Positions 13,239 to 24,391 of a DNA stretch of 64,000 nt are shown here, piece after piece (position 1 is the stretch's first letter; each line of letters begins with the position of its first letter). The translations under genes were made by a program, and so were the position numbers. Below the pieces are notes generated by a model, which had not been told where the DNA came from, made no database searches, and saw only the letters and a list, made by a program, of their open reading frames with translations. The stretch covers positions 248,001 through 312,000 of the forward strand of contig NDFF03000316.1 of assembly GCA_002150815.3 (NCBI GenBank), written 5' to 3'. This DNA is from Grammothele lineata. Its lineage: Eukaryota > Basidiomycota > Agaricomycetes > Polyporales > Polyporaceae.

Positions 13239-14631
13239 ATGTCCTCCGACAAGAAGAACACGTCGTCCAAGCCTGCCTCGAACGCGAAGTTCAGGCTCGT
13301 CATCCATGGCGGAGCCGGCACGATGGACAAGTCGCGCGCGACGCCGGAGGTGCGCGCACAGTACAAGGCTGCGCTGAGGCACGCATTGCTCGCAGGGTAC
13401 GCTGTTCTGAACGCGGGAGGAGAGGCGATGGATGCTGCTGTCGCGGCCGTGTCTTCGATGGAAGGTGCGTGTGCTTTTGATGCTTCTCCAACCCGCGTCT
13501 GAGCGAGGTCCCATCCTGTTAGACTGCCCGCTCTTCAACGCAGGCAGAGGTGCCGTCTACAACGTCGCAGGAAAAGTAAGCCGGCATTGGTCCTATTTTA
13601 TCTCGTTCTCCCGTTCATTTTGCGTCTGCACCACGAGCACAGAATGAACTCGAGGCCTCCATCATGCTCTCCAAGCCCCCCGCCAGCCACCCCGACATCC
13701 CCCTGACTCGCCGCGGCCTCGGAGTTACCCTCACCTCGCACGCGCGCAACCCCTCCCAGCTCGCGCGCGCCCTCTACCTTGCACCGGAAGCCGCGCCGCA
13801 CACGATGTTCTCCGGCGCCGCCGCGGAGGAGCTCGGCAAGCCGCTAGGGGTCGAGCTCGTCGACGAGAGCTACTTCTTCACGGAGGGTCGCTGGCGCGAG
13901 CACCGCCGCGGGCTGGGGCTCCCCGAAGAGCCGCTCCCGTTCCCGGGCAAGAGCGAAGAGAAGAACAAGCCCCCGGTCGCGGACGGGGAACTGCCTCTGG
14001 AGGACAACTCGAACAAGCAGGTCCCACTCGACCTCCTCCCCAAGGGCACTGTCGGCGCCGTCGCGCTCGACGTGCGCGGCTGCATCGCGTCGTGTACGTC
14101 CACCGGCGGGCGCACGAACAAGCTCGTCGGCCGCGTCGGCGATACCCCGACTATGGCGTGTGGGTACTGGGCGGAGGAGTGGGAGGTCGAGGGCTGGGCG
14201 CGTCGGCTGTGGCGCCGCGTCACGGGCGGGGGCAACACGGTCGCCATGGGCGTGAGCGGGACGGGCAACGGCGATGTGAGTGCGGACGTTTGTGCGCGTC
14301 GTGGGACGTTCTGACCATGCGGGGCGTATAGTACTTCATCAGGCTCGCGACGGGGTCTACGTTGGGGCGGCGTATGAAGTATCTCAACGAGCCCATTGAC
14401 GTCGCCGCGAAAGCGTGCGTGGAGGAGCTCCGTCGGGACGGCGGCGATGGCGGTGTCATCGCGCTGGACAACGCCGGGAACGGTACGCACACGTCGGGCT
14501 CCTCATGTGTCTAGGCGCTCACAGTGCGGCTAGTGACTATGCCGTTCAACACCTCGGGAATGTACAGGGGCGTCATATACGAGGACGGAGTACCGAAGAC
14601 GGCGCTCTTTGCCGGTGAAGAGCTGGACTGA
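13239..14631 (+). CDS. Isoaspartyl peptidase / L-asparaginase, Ntn-hydrolase (plant type)
   Basis: This enzyme hydrolyses isoaspartyl dipeptides and L-asparagine after autocleavage into two subunits. The start MSSDKKNTSSK is followed by the family signature VIHGGAGTMD. After a short intron comes CPLFNAGRGAVYNVAGK, the FNAGRG substrate motif. The nucleophile is the Thr in KGTVGAVALD, at the cleavage site, followed by TSTGGRTNK and GRVGDTP, which bind substrate. The last exons give NGDYFIRLATG and FNTSGMYRGVIYEDG. Exon 1 ends at 13464 and exon 2 runs from 13525; further introns lie near 13576-13642 and 14277-14331, with another near 14481. All motifs are present, so it is expected to be active in the cytosol. 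It sits between family copies B and C with no obvious functional link to them. Confidence 0.9.
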
Positions 14632-15195
14632 TAGTACGTTTTCTGCTCTCAGACATCTAATATGCGCGCACTAACGAATGTACCTGATACGCGTCTTGCA
14701 GGAGAAAACGTACATAGTAGGCGGGAACGCGCTCTACGTCGATGTATACAGCGTTCTCGCAGGATCTATTCATATCTGGCCAGATGCATCTAGCATGCTA
14801 TTTGGACCGTATGAGGATCAAACCTACCAGATTCATCAGTGCAATATCAGTCAATTGCAGTACTCATCACGCGAACGCCAGCTGCATCAAGTTCTTCTTC
14901 GTTCTTCGCGGAGCAGAATCCGACCAATGCGAAAGTTAGCAAGTCATGTCGTACCCTTCGTGCGCTCCGATTGACAGGTATAATGGGTCTTCGAAGCATG
15001 TATTTGTCGAGTGTGGTTTCGGAACACCGAAGGTGTCATGTCAAACCACATGCACCGCCCAAATCATCCCGCCCGCAGTCACTGCTGACCTTCAGGCGCG
15101 CGACTTATCTCTTTCGGTCCTACCTGCTGGCGCCTGGCGAATGTAGCACAATTCAAGTATCAGCGCGGACGGCCGTTCACTTCACCACTCCCCCG
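14632..15195. other. Intergenic, nothing recognised
   Basis: About 560 bp between the asparaginase stop and the copy C start. It must hold the terminator of the first gene and the promoter of the second. No TATA box or coding feature is clear. Confidence 0.5.
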
Positions 15196-18100
15196 ATGCC
15201 ACTCTGGAAGAAACGTGAAGACTCAGCGTCCGCCCCGTCGGACGTCCCTCCCCGCATCGATCTGCAGGCTCCGGACGACGATGAGCAAGGCACTTCAGGA
15301 CCTGATCTAGCCAGCGCGGAGAGTGCGCTCGCAAGCACTAGCGAAGCCTATGCAGAATCGCAGAAGTCCAAGTCAACCCGTATAGCGAACAAGATAGGTC
15401 TGTTTCTGAGGCTTCCTCGCGACTCCACGGTCCACCGCTCTGACCACCGATGTACAGGCGGTATGCTGGACCCTATCCAAACTTCAGTCGCCTCCGGACA
15501 GGGTCTCGCGTCCCCTTTGAAGTCGGCGTACGAAAGCGATGGTATGAAGGCCTTCCGTGGGACCGTCAATACCGTCATGGACAGTCTGCCGGCCGTTCTG
15601 GACTTCTTGGGCGAGATCGCGAAGATCCATCCGTTTTTGGAAGGTGCGCACACGTGGCAGTCCGCTTTTCCCCAGCGCTGATTGAGCGGGTTGTTTCGCG
15701 CAGTGGCCGTCAATGCATTCAAGATCGTCGTCGCGCTGGATAAGAGACGTCGTGATAATGACACGAAGATATGCGTGCTCATCAACGAGATGAAGGAGAT
15801 GATGCAAGCCTTGTATCGGTGAGTACAGATTCATACGCAGACGTTTGATGACGCTCTTACCTTCCTGACAGGCTAGAGCGTATCGAGGGCGGCAAAGGTT
15901 CCGCGATCGAATCGCGCATGTCCCAGCTCGTCACTCAGACGGCAGAGGACATCAAGACTTGCGCAAGAGCATGCGACACGTACGCGAAGAAGAATCTTGC
16001 CATCAAGACCTTGCGCAGCGGCCACTGGGACGCGCACCTCTCGTCCTTCCTCACTCTCTTTGCGGAGCGGCGTGAAAAGTTTACCTTCGAGATCAACGTG
16101 CACGTTGGCGTGACTGTACAGGAGATGAACGCGAAAATCGACCTCAACATGAAGCTCCAGTTCTTCACCTCATTCGCGACCTCAGCAGAGCAGCAAGAGC
16201 TCGCCGCGCACGTGCAAGAGCTGGGTGGTGCTCCTGCGGTGATGAATAGCCCGGATCTTCTAAAGGAGGTGCTCAGCTTCAAACCGGCGTCGGCTTCTGT
16301 CCCCGCCGGGAAGCGTGTCGATCACGAGCGCGTACGGCATAACGCACATATGGAAGGTGCCAGCAACACGAAGAGCGCGCAACCCGAGCAGCAATCGTGG
16401 CAACAGCAGTTGAAGGAGACGCAACAAGAGTTGAATGAAAGCATCGAGGTGTCGATCATGAAGAATTTCGACCAATTCGAGCGCAAATTTCTGTTGCAAG
16501 AGCGCCGGCTTGACGATCTCCAACGGGAAGTGCGCGACACGGGTGATCGTGTCATTGACGCTATGAATCGTGGACCACACGATAGAATCGAGGACGACGT
16601 GAGTAGAATATCTGTCGATAGTCCGATCCACGCCGCTGACCACAGCCGTAGGCAATTCACGAAATCTGGAAGGATATGGTGCGCGTGTCCGCGCTAGCAT
16701 ATGGTTCAATGCTGACTGACTTGTTTTTCATAGAAGTGGCCCGGACACGTCAAGGCGCGGCATTTTGTGTTGGTCCTCCGCGAGTACTATCGGCAAGACC
16801 TAGAGGTAAACCGCAGTCAGCCGTCACTCAACCTCCCAGAAGCTGCGGACTCCAAGCCACGTCTAAGGGAAGAGGACGAATGGACGCTAGAATGGATCAG
16901 TATCGGCAGGCTGCAGGCCATCGCGGAAGCGTTCGATGATGATGCGTCGGGGTTCATCACCGTCGCGGAGGTGAACAGACTGACGTCGTCGCGGCCCAGC
17001 GATTGGAGGTATGTGACGTACATTTTCAATTCTGAATCACGACTAACTCCGGTTTAGTCTCCCCCATTGGCTAGCGTACTGGGCGATCGGTATGACTTTC
17101 GCAACTCAGCCTACGTTGGTGATATCTCAATGGCGGTGCGCTTATAGGATGGCAAATGACCACTACGTACTACGCGGACAAGATTGTCCAGCTGTTCGCG
17201 AAGATGTCCGCCATCCGTCCGTCTATTCTTTCCGCCAACCAGAGCGCGGTACAAGACTACCTGCAGACGGTCTGGAAAAGCGTCTGCACCATTACGTCTT
17301 CGTTCGTACGCACGTACCAGCCGGATAGCCTACAGCAACGCTTCGCCAGCTATGTCGAAGCAGAGGAGTGTCGCTTACGAGACGGCCTCAAGACCGTCCG
17401 ATATGACATCGACGCCATGGACACACTGTCCCTCATCACTGGTCCGGGCCGAATTGAGAAGGTAGTCATCAGTGCGAATGCCAATTGAGCGATCTCTCAT
17501 GTGTTTTCATTGTGGCAGTACCTCATGCCGCTGTTATACCTCCTGCTTGAGCGACACCTCAGCCTCTTCAAGATTTGTCGCTCTCGCATACTTCATCCTG
17601 AAGAGCTGTGGGATGCGGCCGATACTATCGTATGGGTTCTCGACGCCGTTCGACTTCGATACGGAGAGTTGAAAGGTCAGGGTCCTTTCGATCCTCTGCT
17701 GCCACCGATGATCCTCACATCCTTGATAGTGCTATTCAGTCAACAGAGAATGGATGTTTCGCAGCAGTTCAAGAGTTATGCTAACGAATTAGTAAGCATT
17801 TCTCGCTTCGGGGCGTTGCATACGTGTCACACTGATCTTATAACAAGTTTGACTACTGGCACGACGGCTCCGAGTTCTGGGCTCTGAAGAATCTACGTCA
17901 AGTACAGTTCGGGGAACTCGATTCCAAGGATGATTCGGAAGATGAAAGCATAGATCTTGCCGAAGTACTCAACTATCCTTGCGCTCCCGAAGACCTCTAC
18001 CCTCTCGATCCTGTGGATAGCCCTACCGAGGAAGATTTGGGAACAACCGACGACGCCACTCGCAAAGTGTACGTTGTTTATTCGAAACATTCATTAATGT

Positions 18101-19687
18101 GAGATTTGACGACACTATGTGCAATAGATTGGGTCGATGGTCCGGATTTCTCAGCGAAAAAGACCGCCCCTGGCCCTGGAAACTCATGACCTCCTTCTAC
18201 GTGCATGCTAGTAGCGCGCCTATGAAATACCAGGCGACAGGCACTCTCACAGGTGGTACAGTATTCAATCTCGACGGAAGCTCCAAGACGTCGGAAGATG
18301 GCTCCATCGAGTATCGCTTTTCCATCGCGTATCAGCTCCGCTGTGCTCAGCTGGACTCTCCGATGGAAACTCGCTTCTTTGCTGGGCAGCTTCTCGACGA
18401 TGGGACGACGTTCGGGGGCGTTTGGGGGAACGCAGAAGATGGTCTCGTACATCCTTTCCTCTTTAAACGCACTGCACCGGAAGTCCTTGTTGCGCGCCCG
18501 CCTCCAGAAGAGTTCGAGAGACACAGGATCCGTAGTCTTTGGGCTTACGCATGTGCATCTGTGCGGAACGAGGTACGGCGGAGACTCTTCACGTGGTCAT
18601 ACCTCCAGGAGAGGCGGGACCGAAGAAGGGAATATTTAGAGTTTTTAGCTTCTCCGGGCACAGGCGACTCTACTAGCACGGACGCTGATCAGAAGAGAGC
18701 GGAGCTCTTTCGACGGCTGACGCATCAAGATACGCGATTCTACTCCCTGATCAACGAATATAACCTGTCTTCGCCGGCCGTATATACGTACGTCCACCTC
18801 TCGATCCTTTGCCGCTGAAGTGTGAGTCTGACGCCGAAACGCAACCATGCAGGGGCGCGCTGTGCGACGTGTGTCGTGAAACTATCCATGACACGCGCAT
18901 TGTATGTATGGAATGTGGCACGCGCACCACTGTCGACTTCTGCGATACTCCTAAGTGTATCAACGCTTCCGCGTTCAAGCCAGCCTCGCTCGAGCCAAAC
19001 GATCCTCCACACCTTCCTACGCACAACATCGTAAAGATCCAGGCGAACGTCAATTACTGGCGCGAGACAGGCAGGATACTCGGTCAAGCGCAATCTAGCC
19101 TTGAACGTGCCAAGCGCCTCCTCGAAGCCGGCGCCGGCCGCGACGATAAACCGAAGCGTTCAGAGGAAGTCATTCCAGCACTGAAGCCACCGGAAGGGAT
19201 CCCCCCTCCTGAGCCGAATGCCGATACCCAGACAGCGATCTCTCCGGCGATTCTCACTTGTATCGCCTGTCATGAGCCCGTAGCAAGCCCGTGTTGGTAC
19301 TGCATTGACTGCCCTGAAAGCGGTGAGTAACAACTTCGCCTAATTATCACTGCGGTGCTATATAACGCTTGCCTGTCTGTGAAAGATGTTGGCGTCTTTA
19401 TCTGCAACAAATGCGACGAGTCAAGCAGTCCTCTTCGTGCTGGAGACCACCGTCTGCTGCGGCACAATCTCGTACGAATTCTCTCGGCCCCTGACGCCGA
19501 ATCCAGCGATTCGAGCCTTAGTTCCACGACGAACGCAGAGGAACAATCTTCCGTCAGCACGAATGGAGTCGCCGCGCTGGAGAAGCAAATGGCGGCCCTC
19601 GCCGAACAAGTGTCCACTCTGTCTAGTCAGATTGCGGCAATGCTGCAGTTGCATGGTACTGCGGCCAGTGCAGCAGCGGAAGAGTAA
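15196..19687 (+). CDS. EF-hand / ZZ-finger helical-bundle protein, copy C (reference member)
   Basis: This is the clearest member of the family: 14 exons and 1249 aa, in phase throughout. Exons: 15196-15397, 15458-15643, 15704-15818, 15872-16598, 16652-16678 (27 nt), 16734-17008, 17058-17089, 17148-17461, 17519-17675, 17730-17791, 17848-18068, 18128-18787, 18853-19322 and 19386-19687. Residues 1-67 are variable. Residues about 70-415 are helical, with IHPFLE, KRRRDNDTK and CARACDTYAKK. The EF-hand loop DDDASGFITVAE at residues 487-498 (16935-16970) has intact ligands. Residues about 773-880 form a beta-rich module. ZZ finger 1 (CDVC..CMEC..C..C..HLPTH) starts near residue 996, and ZZ finger 2 (CIAC..CWYCIDC..CNKC..H..H) spans about 1128-1180. 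A coiled coil lies near 1210-1240. No kinase or NTPase is present. The likely role is a calcium-responsive scaffold or cell-death effector, which is inference. Confidence 0.85.
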
Positions 19688-20424
19688 GTAGTGTGTGTGT
19701 ACGTACGCGCTACAGTGGCCTGGTTGATGTATTCAGCATTGGACTTCGATGGTTCGGATTCAAGACACAAGACACAGTTCGCTATGAAAACTGAGACGCG
19801 ATTGTGAGCGTCAGACCGCCGCAGCTCAGGACTGACATTGAATTTTCTGTCTGGCATGGTTACGGTGTCGCCGCGTTTGAGGCAGCTCTCAGCCAACGGA
19901 GCCAGCTGGGACTGCTGGCGATTTAAGTGCTGAGCTCGGAGCCGTGTGGAGAGTTCCGATCGGTAGCTGGCCTCTGGAATTACGTCATCTCTTCTCACGT
20001 CGAACGGTTCCGAGTCATCGAGACCGGCACCTTTCAAGTTGAGCCAACCTGTTAGTGACTCACTCATACATACCCATCTCCCCCGACATCGGGATTCCAA
20101 GTGGCTTTGTAAGCGAGCACAACAGGGTGCTTTTCGAAGACTCACACTGGCAGATCTCCCACAACAGAAAATCACTATTTCCAGACTCGGGACCCATAGC
20201 GAGAGCACGCCATTCAATCGCACTGAATCCGGAGCGGGAGTGGGTCATCAACGGCGACATGGGCCATTCTAGAGATGGTAGAAACACTTGGCATATGATG
20301 GAGGGCGGAGACGATATAAGAGGGCGCGCGATCTGAGCATGGTAATATCATCAACACTCGCTCCTCTGGACTCACGTACCAAATACTCATCTCACCTTCA
20401 CACGATTGCTACGGCTCTATCACG
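19688..20424. other. Intergenic, promoter region of first quinone oxidoreductase
   Basis: No gene is recognised between copy C and the oxidoreductase. The only support for function is a TATA-like box close to the downstream gene. Confidence 0.5.
20315..20320 (+). promoter_or_regulatory. TATA box upstream of first quinone oxidoreductase
   Basis: TATAAG lies 105 bp before the start codon at 20425. The second oxidoreductase has a similar box at almost the same distance, which supports both. Confidence 0.5.
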
Positions 20425-21809
20425 ATGTCCGGGACAACTATCCCATTGACAATGGAAGCCATTGGCATCCGTGCCATCGGAGACTTAGATGCCATTGAGC
20501 GGCTTGAACTTCCCGTTCCGACCCTTGCCCCAAGCGAAGTTCTCGTCAAGGTACGTACTACCTCTAGTCATCTTGCCATTTGGTATTTCACACCAATCGC
20601 ACCATGGTACTGCGCCGCCCCAGGTACAGTATGCCGGAGTGAACTTTGCCGACATTCTCCAGCGTGCGGGCAACTATGTCTCAGGCGTGACGCCGCCTTT
20701 CGCACTTGGAGTTGAGGCCGCTGGAATCATTGTCGCTCTTCCCACCGACCAGAGTCTTCTCGAGGACGCATCTTTCAAGGAACGGGGTCTCAGTGTCGGT
20801 GCTAGAGTGGTTGTTGTGCGTACTACTCGCATCTACCAGTGGCGCCACGTATTACGCTGTAGTATGCTGATACACACTGGCATACAGATCGGCCAAGGCG
20901 CTTTCGCACAGTATATGAAGGCTGAATGGCGCTTCGTCTTCCCCATTCCAGAAGGCGTTTCTATGCAGGATGCTGCCGCCGTCACCGCCCAAGGTAGGCT
21001 CTCCGCTGTGTACCAGTCTATTCTATATGCGCGCTCCCCACTCAAACGCCAACCACAGGTGCGACGGCGATCACGTTCGTCAGTGAGACATACAACGTCC
21101 AGCCTGGCGATGTCGTGCTGGTGCACACTGTCGCAGGCGGACTCGGCTTGCTCTTCGCCCAGCTTGTCAAAGCTCGCGGCGGGACTGTCATTGGTACGAC
21201 CAGTACACCGGAGAAGGCCGCGCTGGCAAAGGCGCATGGGGCGGACTACGTCATCCTCTACAAGAGCGAAGACGTCGCCGCGCGGGTGCTGGAAATCACG
21301 AAAGGCGCGGGTGTGAACGCGATTTACGACGGCGTTGGAAAGGACACGTACGTCCATTGTTCCGAGATAACCCAACAAACGCGCTCAGTTGCTGACGAAC
21401 CACATCTAGGTTTGAGATGGACTTCAGGGTCATAGCCTACTGCGGCTCGATCGTCATGCTCGGCTGGGCCTCCGGACGAGTTGAGTCCTTCCCCCCAGAA
21501 AGGCTCATCGAGAAAAACGTCAAACTCTCATACGCCACGTACGTCTCTAACTCCTTTCTTCATCAGCCACCAGCACTGAAGGTCTGGCAATGTCGTTAAC
21601 GTTCGCTTTCCCGCAGGGTATGGAACTACCTACGAGATGCGAAGAAGAGTACCGGGTACATGGCCGAACTATTCGCGCGAGTCGCAGACGGGACGCTTAA
21701 GCTGCACATTCATGCGGAGCTCCCGTTTACGGTCGAAGGGGTACGTCAGGCACAGGATATGATAGAACGGGGAGCGTCCGCCGGGAAGATACTCATTAAA
21801 GTTGCATGA
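20425..21809 (+). CDS. NADPH:quinone oxidoreductase, zeta-crystallin-like MDR family (paralogue 1)
   Basis: A medium-chain dehydrogenase/reductase of the quinone reductase type, which reduces quinones or enones with NADPH in the cytosol. Six exons: 20425-20550, 20624-20815, 20888-20993, 21059-about 21346, about 21411-21539 and about 21619-21809. The N-terminal GroES-like part has VNFADILQRAGNY and LGVEAAGIIVAL. The Rossmann part has VLVHTVAGGLGLLFAQLVKA, the nucleotide-binding glycine motif, followed by HGADYVILYKSED and a C-terminal GKILIKVA. The zinc ligands of alcohol dehydrogenases are absent, as expected for this branch. It is followed in tandem by a close paralogue at 22753. A third, decayed copy lies at 54421. 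Confidence 0.9.
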
Positions 21810-22752
21810 AGACGGGTTTGCCCTCTCAAAAGCCTCGTAATAGTAGTACTTACGGCGCTGTAAAGTTGATACTCACTTCACGGAACCGTCCTTTGCGAGC
21901 CGTGGAGAGAGCCTTGCAGTCTTCTCCGAGCCGTCTGCGCCGTCACGGTCGCGACTGGTGCTTAGACGTAGCTGCCTGAAAATACTCGTGCGAGCGAATA
22001 GACATCCATGAGAACAGGATAAATACCACTTACGCCGTGGCGCCACACGCGATCTTCGTAGTTGAGGGGCAAACTTGATGACCGCGCCAGCAGGGGTGCA
22101 GGGGCGCTTACAAAGAGGATTGCCACGTGGCCAGCTTGGCGGGTCCCCGGGTGCTTTACGCCAACAGGGGCTCCCACACCCACCGCCACCGTGATGCCTG
22201 CCGGAAACACTTATCATCGCGTTGCGCAGACTCCTCAGTAAACGAAGGCGAGGCTCGAGCAACAACCTCCATCCCAAAGATGTCCTGGGGTATGTGTCTC
22301 CCCATGAACCGGCACTCTCGCTCGTTCAATAATATCTTGACCAAATCTTGACAGCCGGAGCGCGACGTGGATCGACGCTGCGATCCGTCATCTTCCACCA
22401 TTAAGTACCCGGGCCCGGTGTTCTATACCCTCACTCTCGAAAACCCCGCACTCTCTTCCGGACGCTGCCGGACTTAAGGGTGGCTTCGTAAGCTGAACAT
22501 ACCGGTTGTGCCATGAGAAGTCTTTCGTTTCATGGGCCAGGCCCCACTTCGGATACGTCCCGGAGCGCAAGTGGGTCGCCTCCGGCGTTCGAATGGGTCA
22601 GGAGCACATAGCCACGACGAGTGGGGTGCATTGCAGTAGGAATATAAAAGCATTTTAAAGTAAGCCATTGAAGTTCCAACACTCGTACTCACACCTCTCA
22701 AGCATCCTGCTCTTCCGAAACCTCTCCTTCTGATACATAGTACACAATAGCT
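21810..22752. other. Intergenic between tandem oxidoreductases
   Basis: No gene is recognised. The 3' end contains the promoter of the second paralogue. Confidence 0.5.
22643..22650 (+). promoter_or_regulatory. TATA box upstream of second quinone oxidoreductase
   Basis: TATAAAAG lies 110 bp before the start codon at 22753. The spacing matches that of the first paralogue. Confidence 0.6.
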
Positions 22753-24126
22753 ATGTCGACTATCCCGTCCACGATTAAAGCTGTAGGCATTCGTGCTATC
22801 GGTGGTATTGAAGCCATCGAACAACTCGATTTGCCACTTTCTCTCGCGGCAAACGAGGTCCTCATTAAGGTACGTCCTTCCCGGCTATGTTTGCGCTACA
22901 CTACTCACTTCAGTGAAACTGTACTGTATTATAGGTCGAGTACGCTGGCGTGAACTTCGCCGACACTCTCCAGCGTTCGGGCAACTACCTTATGACCCAG
23001 CCCCTCCCGCTCCCACTGGGCGCCGAGGCTGCAGGCACGGTCGTCGCGCTCCCGAGCGACCCGGCCGTGCTCGAGGATGCCGCGTTCAAGGCTCGTGGGC
23101 TCAAGGTCGGCTCCAGGGTCGTCGCCGTGCGTTTTGCTTTCAGAGATCCCAGAACGGAGCGACGGCATACTGATGAACGTTTCACCACGCAGTTCGCCCA
23201 GGGCGCATTCGCGGACTACCTCAAAGCGTCCTGGCTCCACGTTTTCCCTCTCCCCGACAAAGTCTCCATGCGCGACGGCGCGGCCGTCGCCATCCAAGGT
23301 CCGTGCCCCACCTTCTTCTCCGCGACTCGCGCAGCTCATGATCAAGATTGAACTCCGCTTGCCTTCCTCCGTACGTCCCAGGCGCGACCGCGATCTCCTT
23401 CATCAACGAGGCGCACAACGTCCAGCGGGGCGACGTCGTGCTCGTGCACTCCGTCGCGGGGGGCCTCGGGTTGCTGTTCACGCAGCTCATCAAGGCCCGT
23501 GGTGGGATCGTGATCGGGACGACGAGCTCGACTGAGAAGGCGGCGATCGCGAAGGCGCATGGGGCGGATCATGTTATCTTGTACAAGAGCGAGGACGTCG
23601 CGGCGCGCGTGATGGAGATTACGAATGGGCAGGGCGCGAACGCGATTTTCGATGGGGTTGGGAAGGATACGTGCGTTCTTTCGTATTTCGTGGAAGTCAG
23701 ATTGTACGGTTCCGAGGGACTGACGAGTTCCTGTGGAATAGGTTCGAGCTCAACTTCAAGGCCATCGCTTACTGCGGCACGATCGTCCTCCTTGGTAGGG
23801 CCTCAGGCAAGGTAGAGCCATTTCCCCCGGAACGGCTCATCGAGAAGAACGTCAAGTTCTTGTACGCCACGTAAGTCTCCTTTTCCACTTTTCCATCACA
23901 GAGACGTTCATACTGACCTACGTCCGCTCGCAGAGCCTGGCATTACCTCCGCGACGCGAAGAAGAGCGCGGCGTACATGGAAGAGCTCTTCGCGCGCGTT
24001 ATCGATGGCTCGCTCAAGGTGCACGTCCACAGCGAGTACCCGTGCACGGTCGAGGGCGTGCGGACGGCGCAGGAGCTTATGGGTGGCGGCGCGACGTCGG
24101 GGAAGTTGCTCGTCAAGGTCGCTTGA
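22753..24126 (+). CDS. NADPH:quinone oxidoreductase, zeta-crystallin-like MDR family (paralogue 2)
   Basis: Tandem paralogue of the gene at 20425, with the same six-exon layout and intron positions. It begins MSTIPSTIKAVGIRAIGG. The catalytic-domain segment is VNFADTLQRSGNY, the cofactor segment is VLVHSVAGGLGLLFTQLIKA, and the end is GKLLVKVA. All exons are open and the key glycines are kept, so it should be an active NADPH-dependent quinone or enone reductase. The coding sequence is visibly more GC-rich at third positions than paralogue 1. The pair probably arose by local duplication, and both keep a TATA box about 105-110 bp from the ATG. Confidence 0.9.
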
Positions 24127-24391
24127 GGAATGTTAGCTACACTTTTGACGACAGTGAGGGAGTGTCCTGAGCGTTGTATGATTACAGGTACAGTACATGG
24201 ATTCCAGTCCAAATGTCCACTAGTTCGTTTACGCGTGCACCAACATCGTGCGAGGAGCGACCGACGCACCCATCGTACGGCGTACTCCTCAGGAGTCGTC
24301 TAGAGTCCGAGATCACGACATGCACATATCGTGCGTAACGCACAGCCATCCGCCAAATCACCAAACTTCCAAACCTCGTCCCTCTCCAAAC

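Noticed and set aside
15458..16598. Assignment of the family N-terminus to the fungal STAND Goodbye domain
   Set aside because: The characteristic HPL-containing segment and the tail of that domain are not visible. The pattern fits an MLKL-NTD/HeLo-like bundle better, and even this remains an inference.
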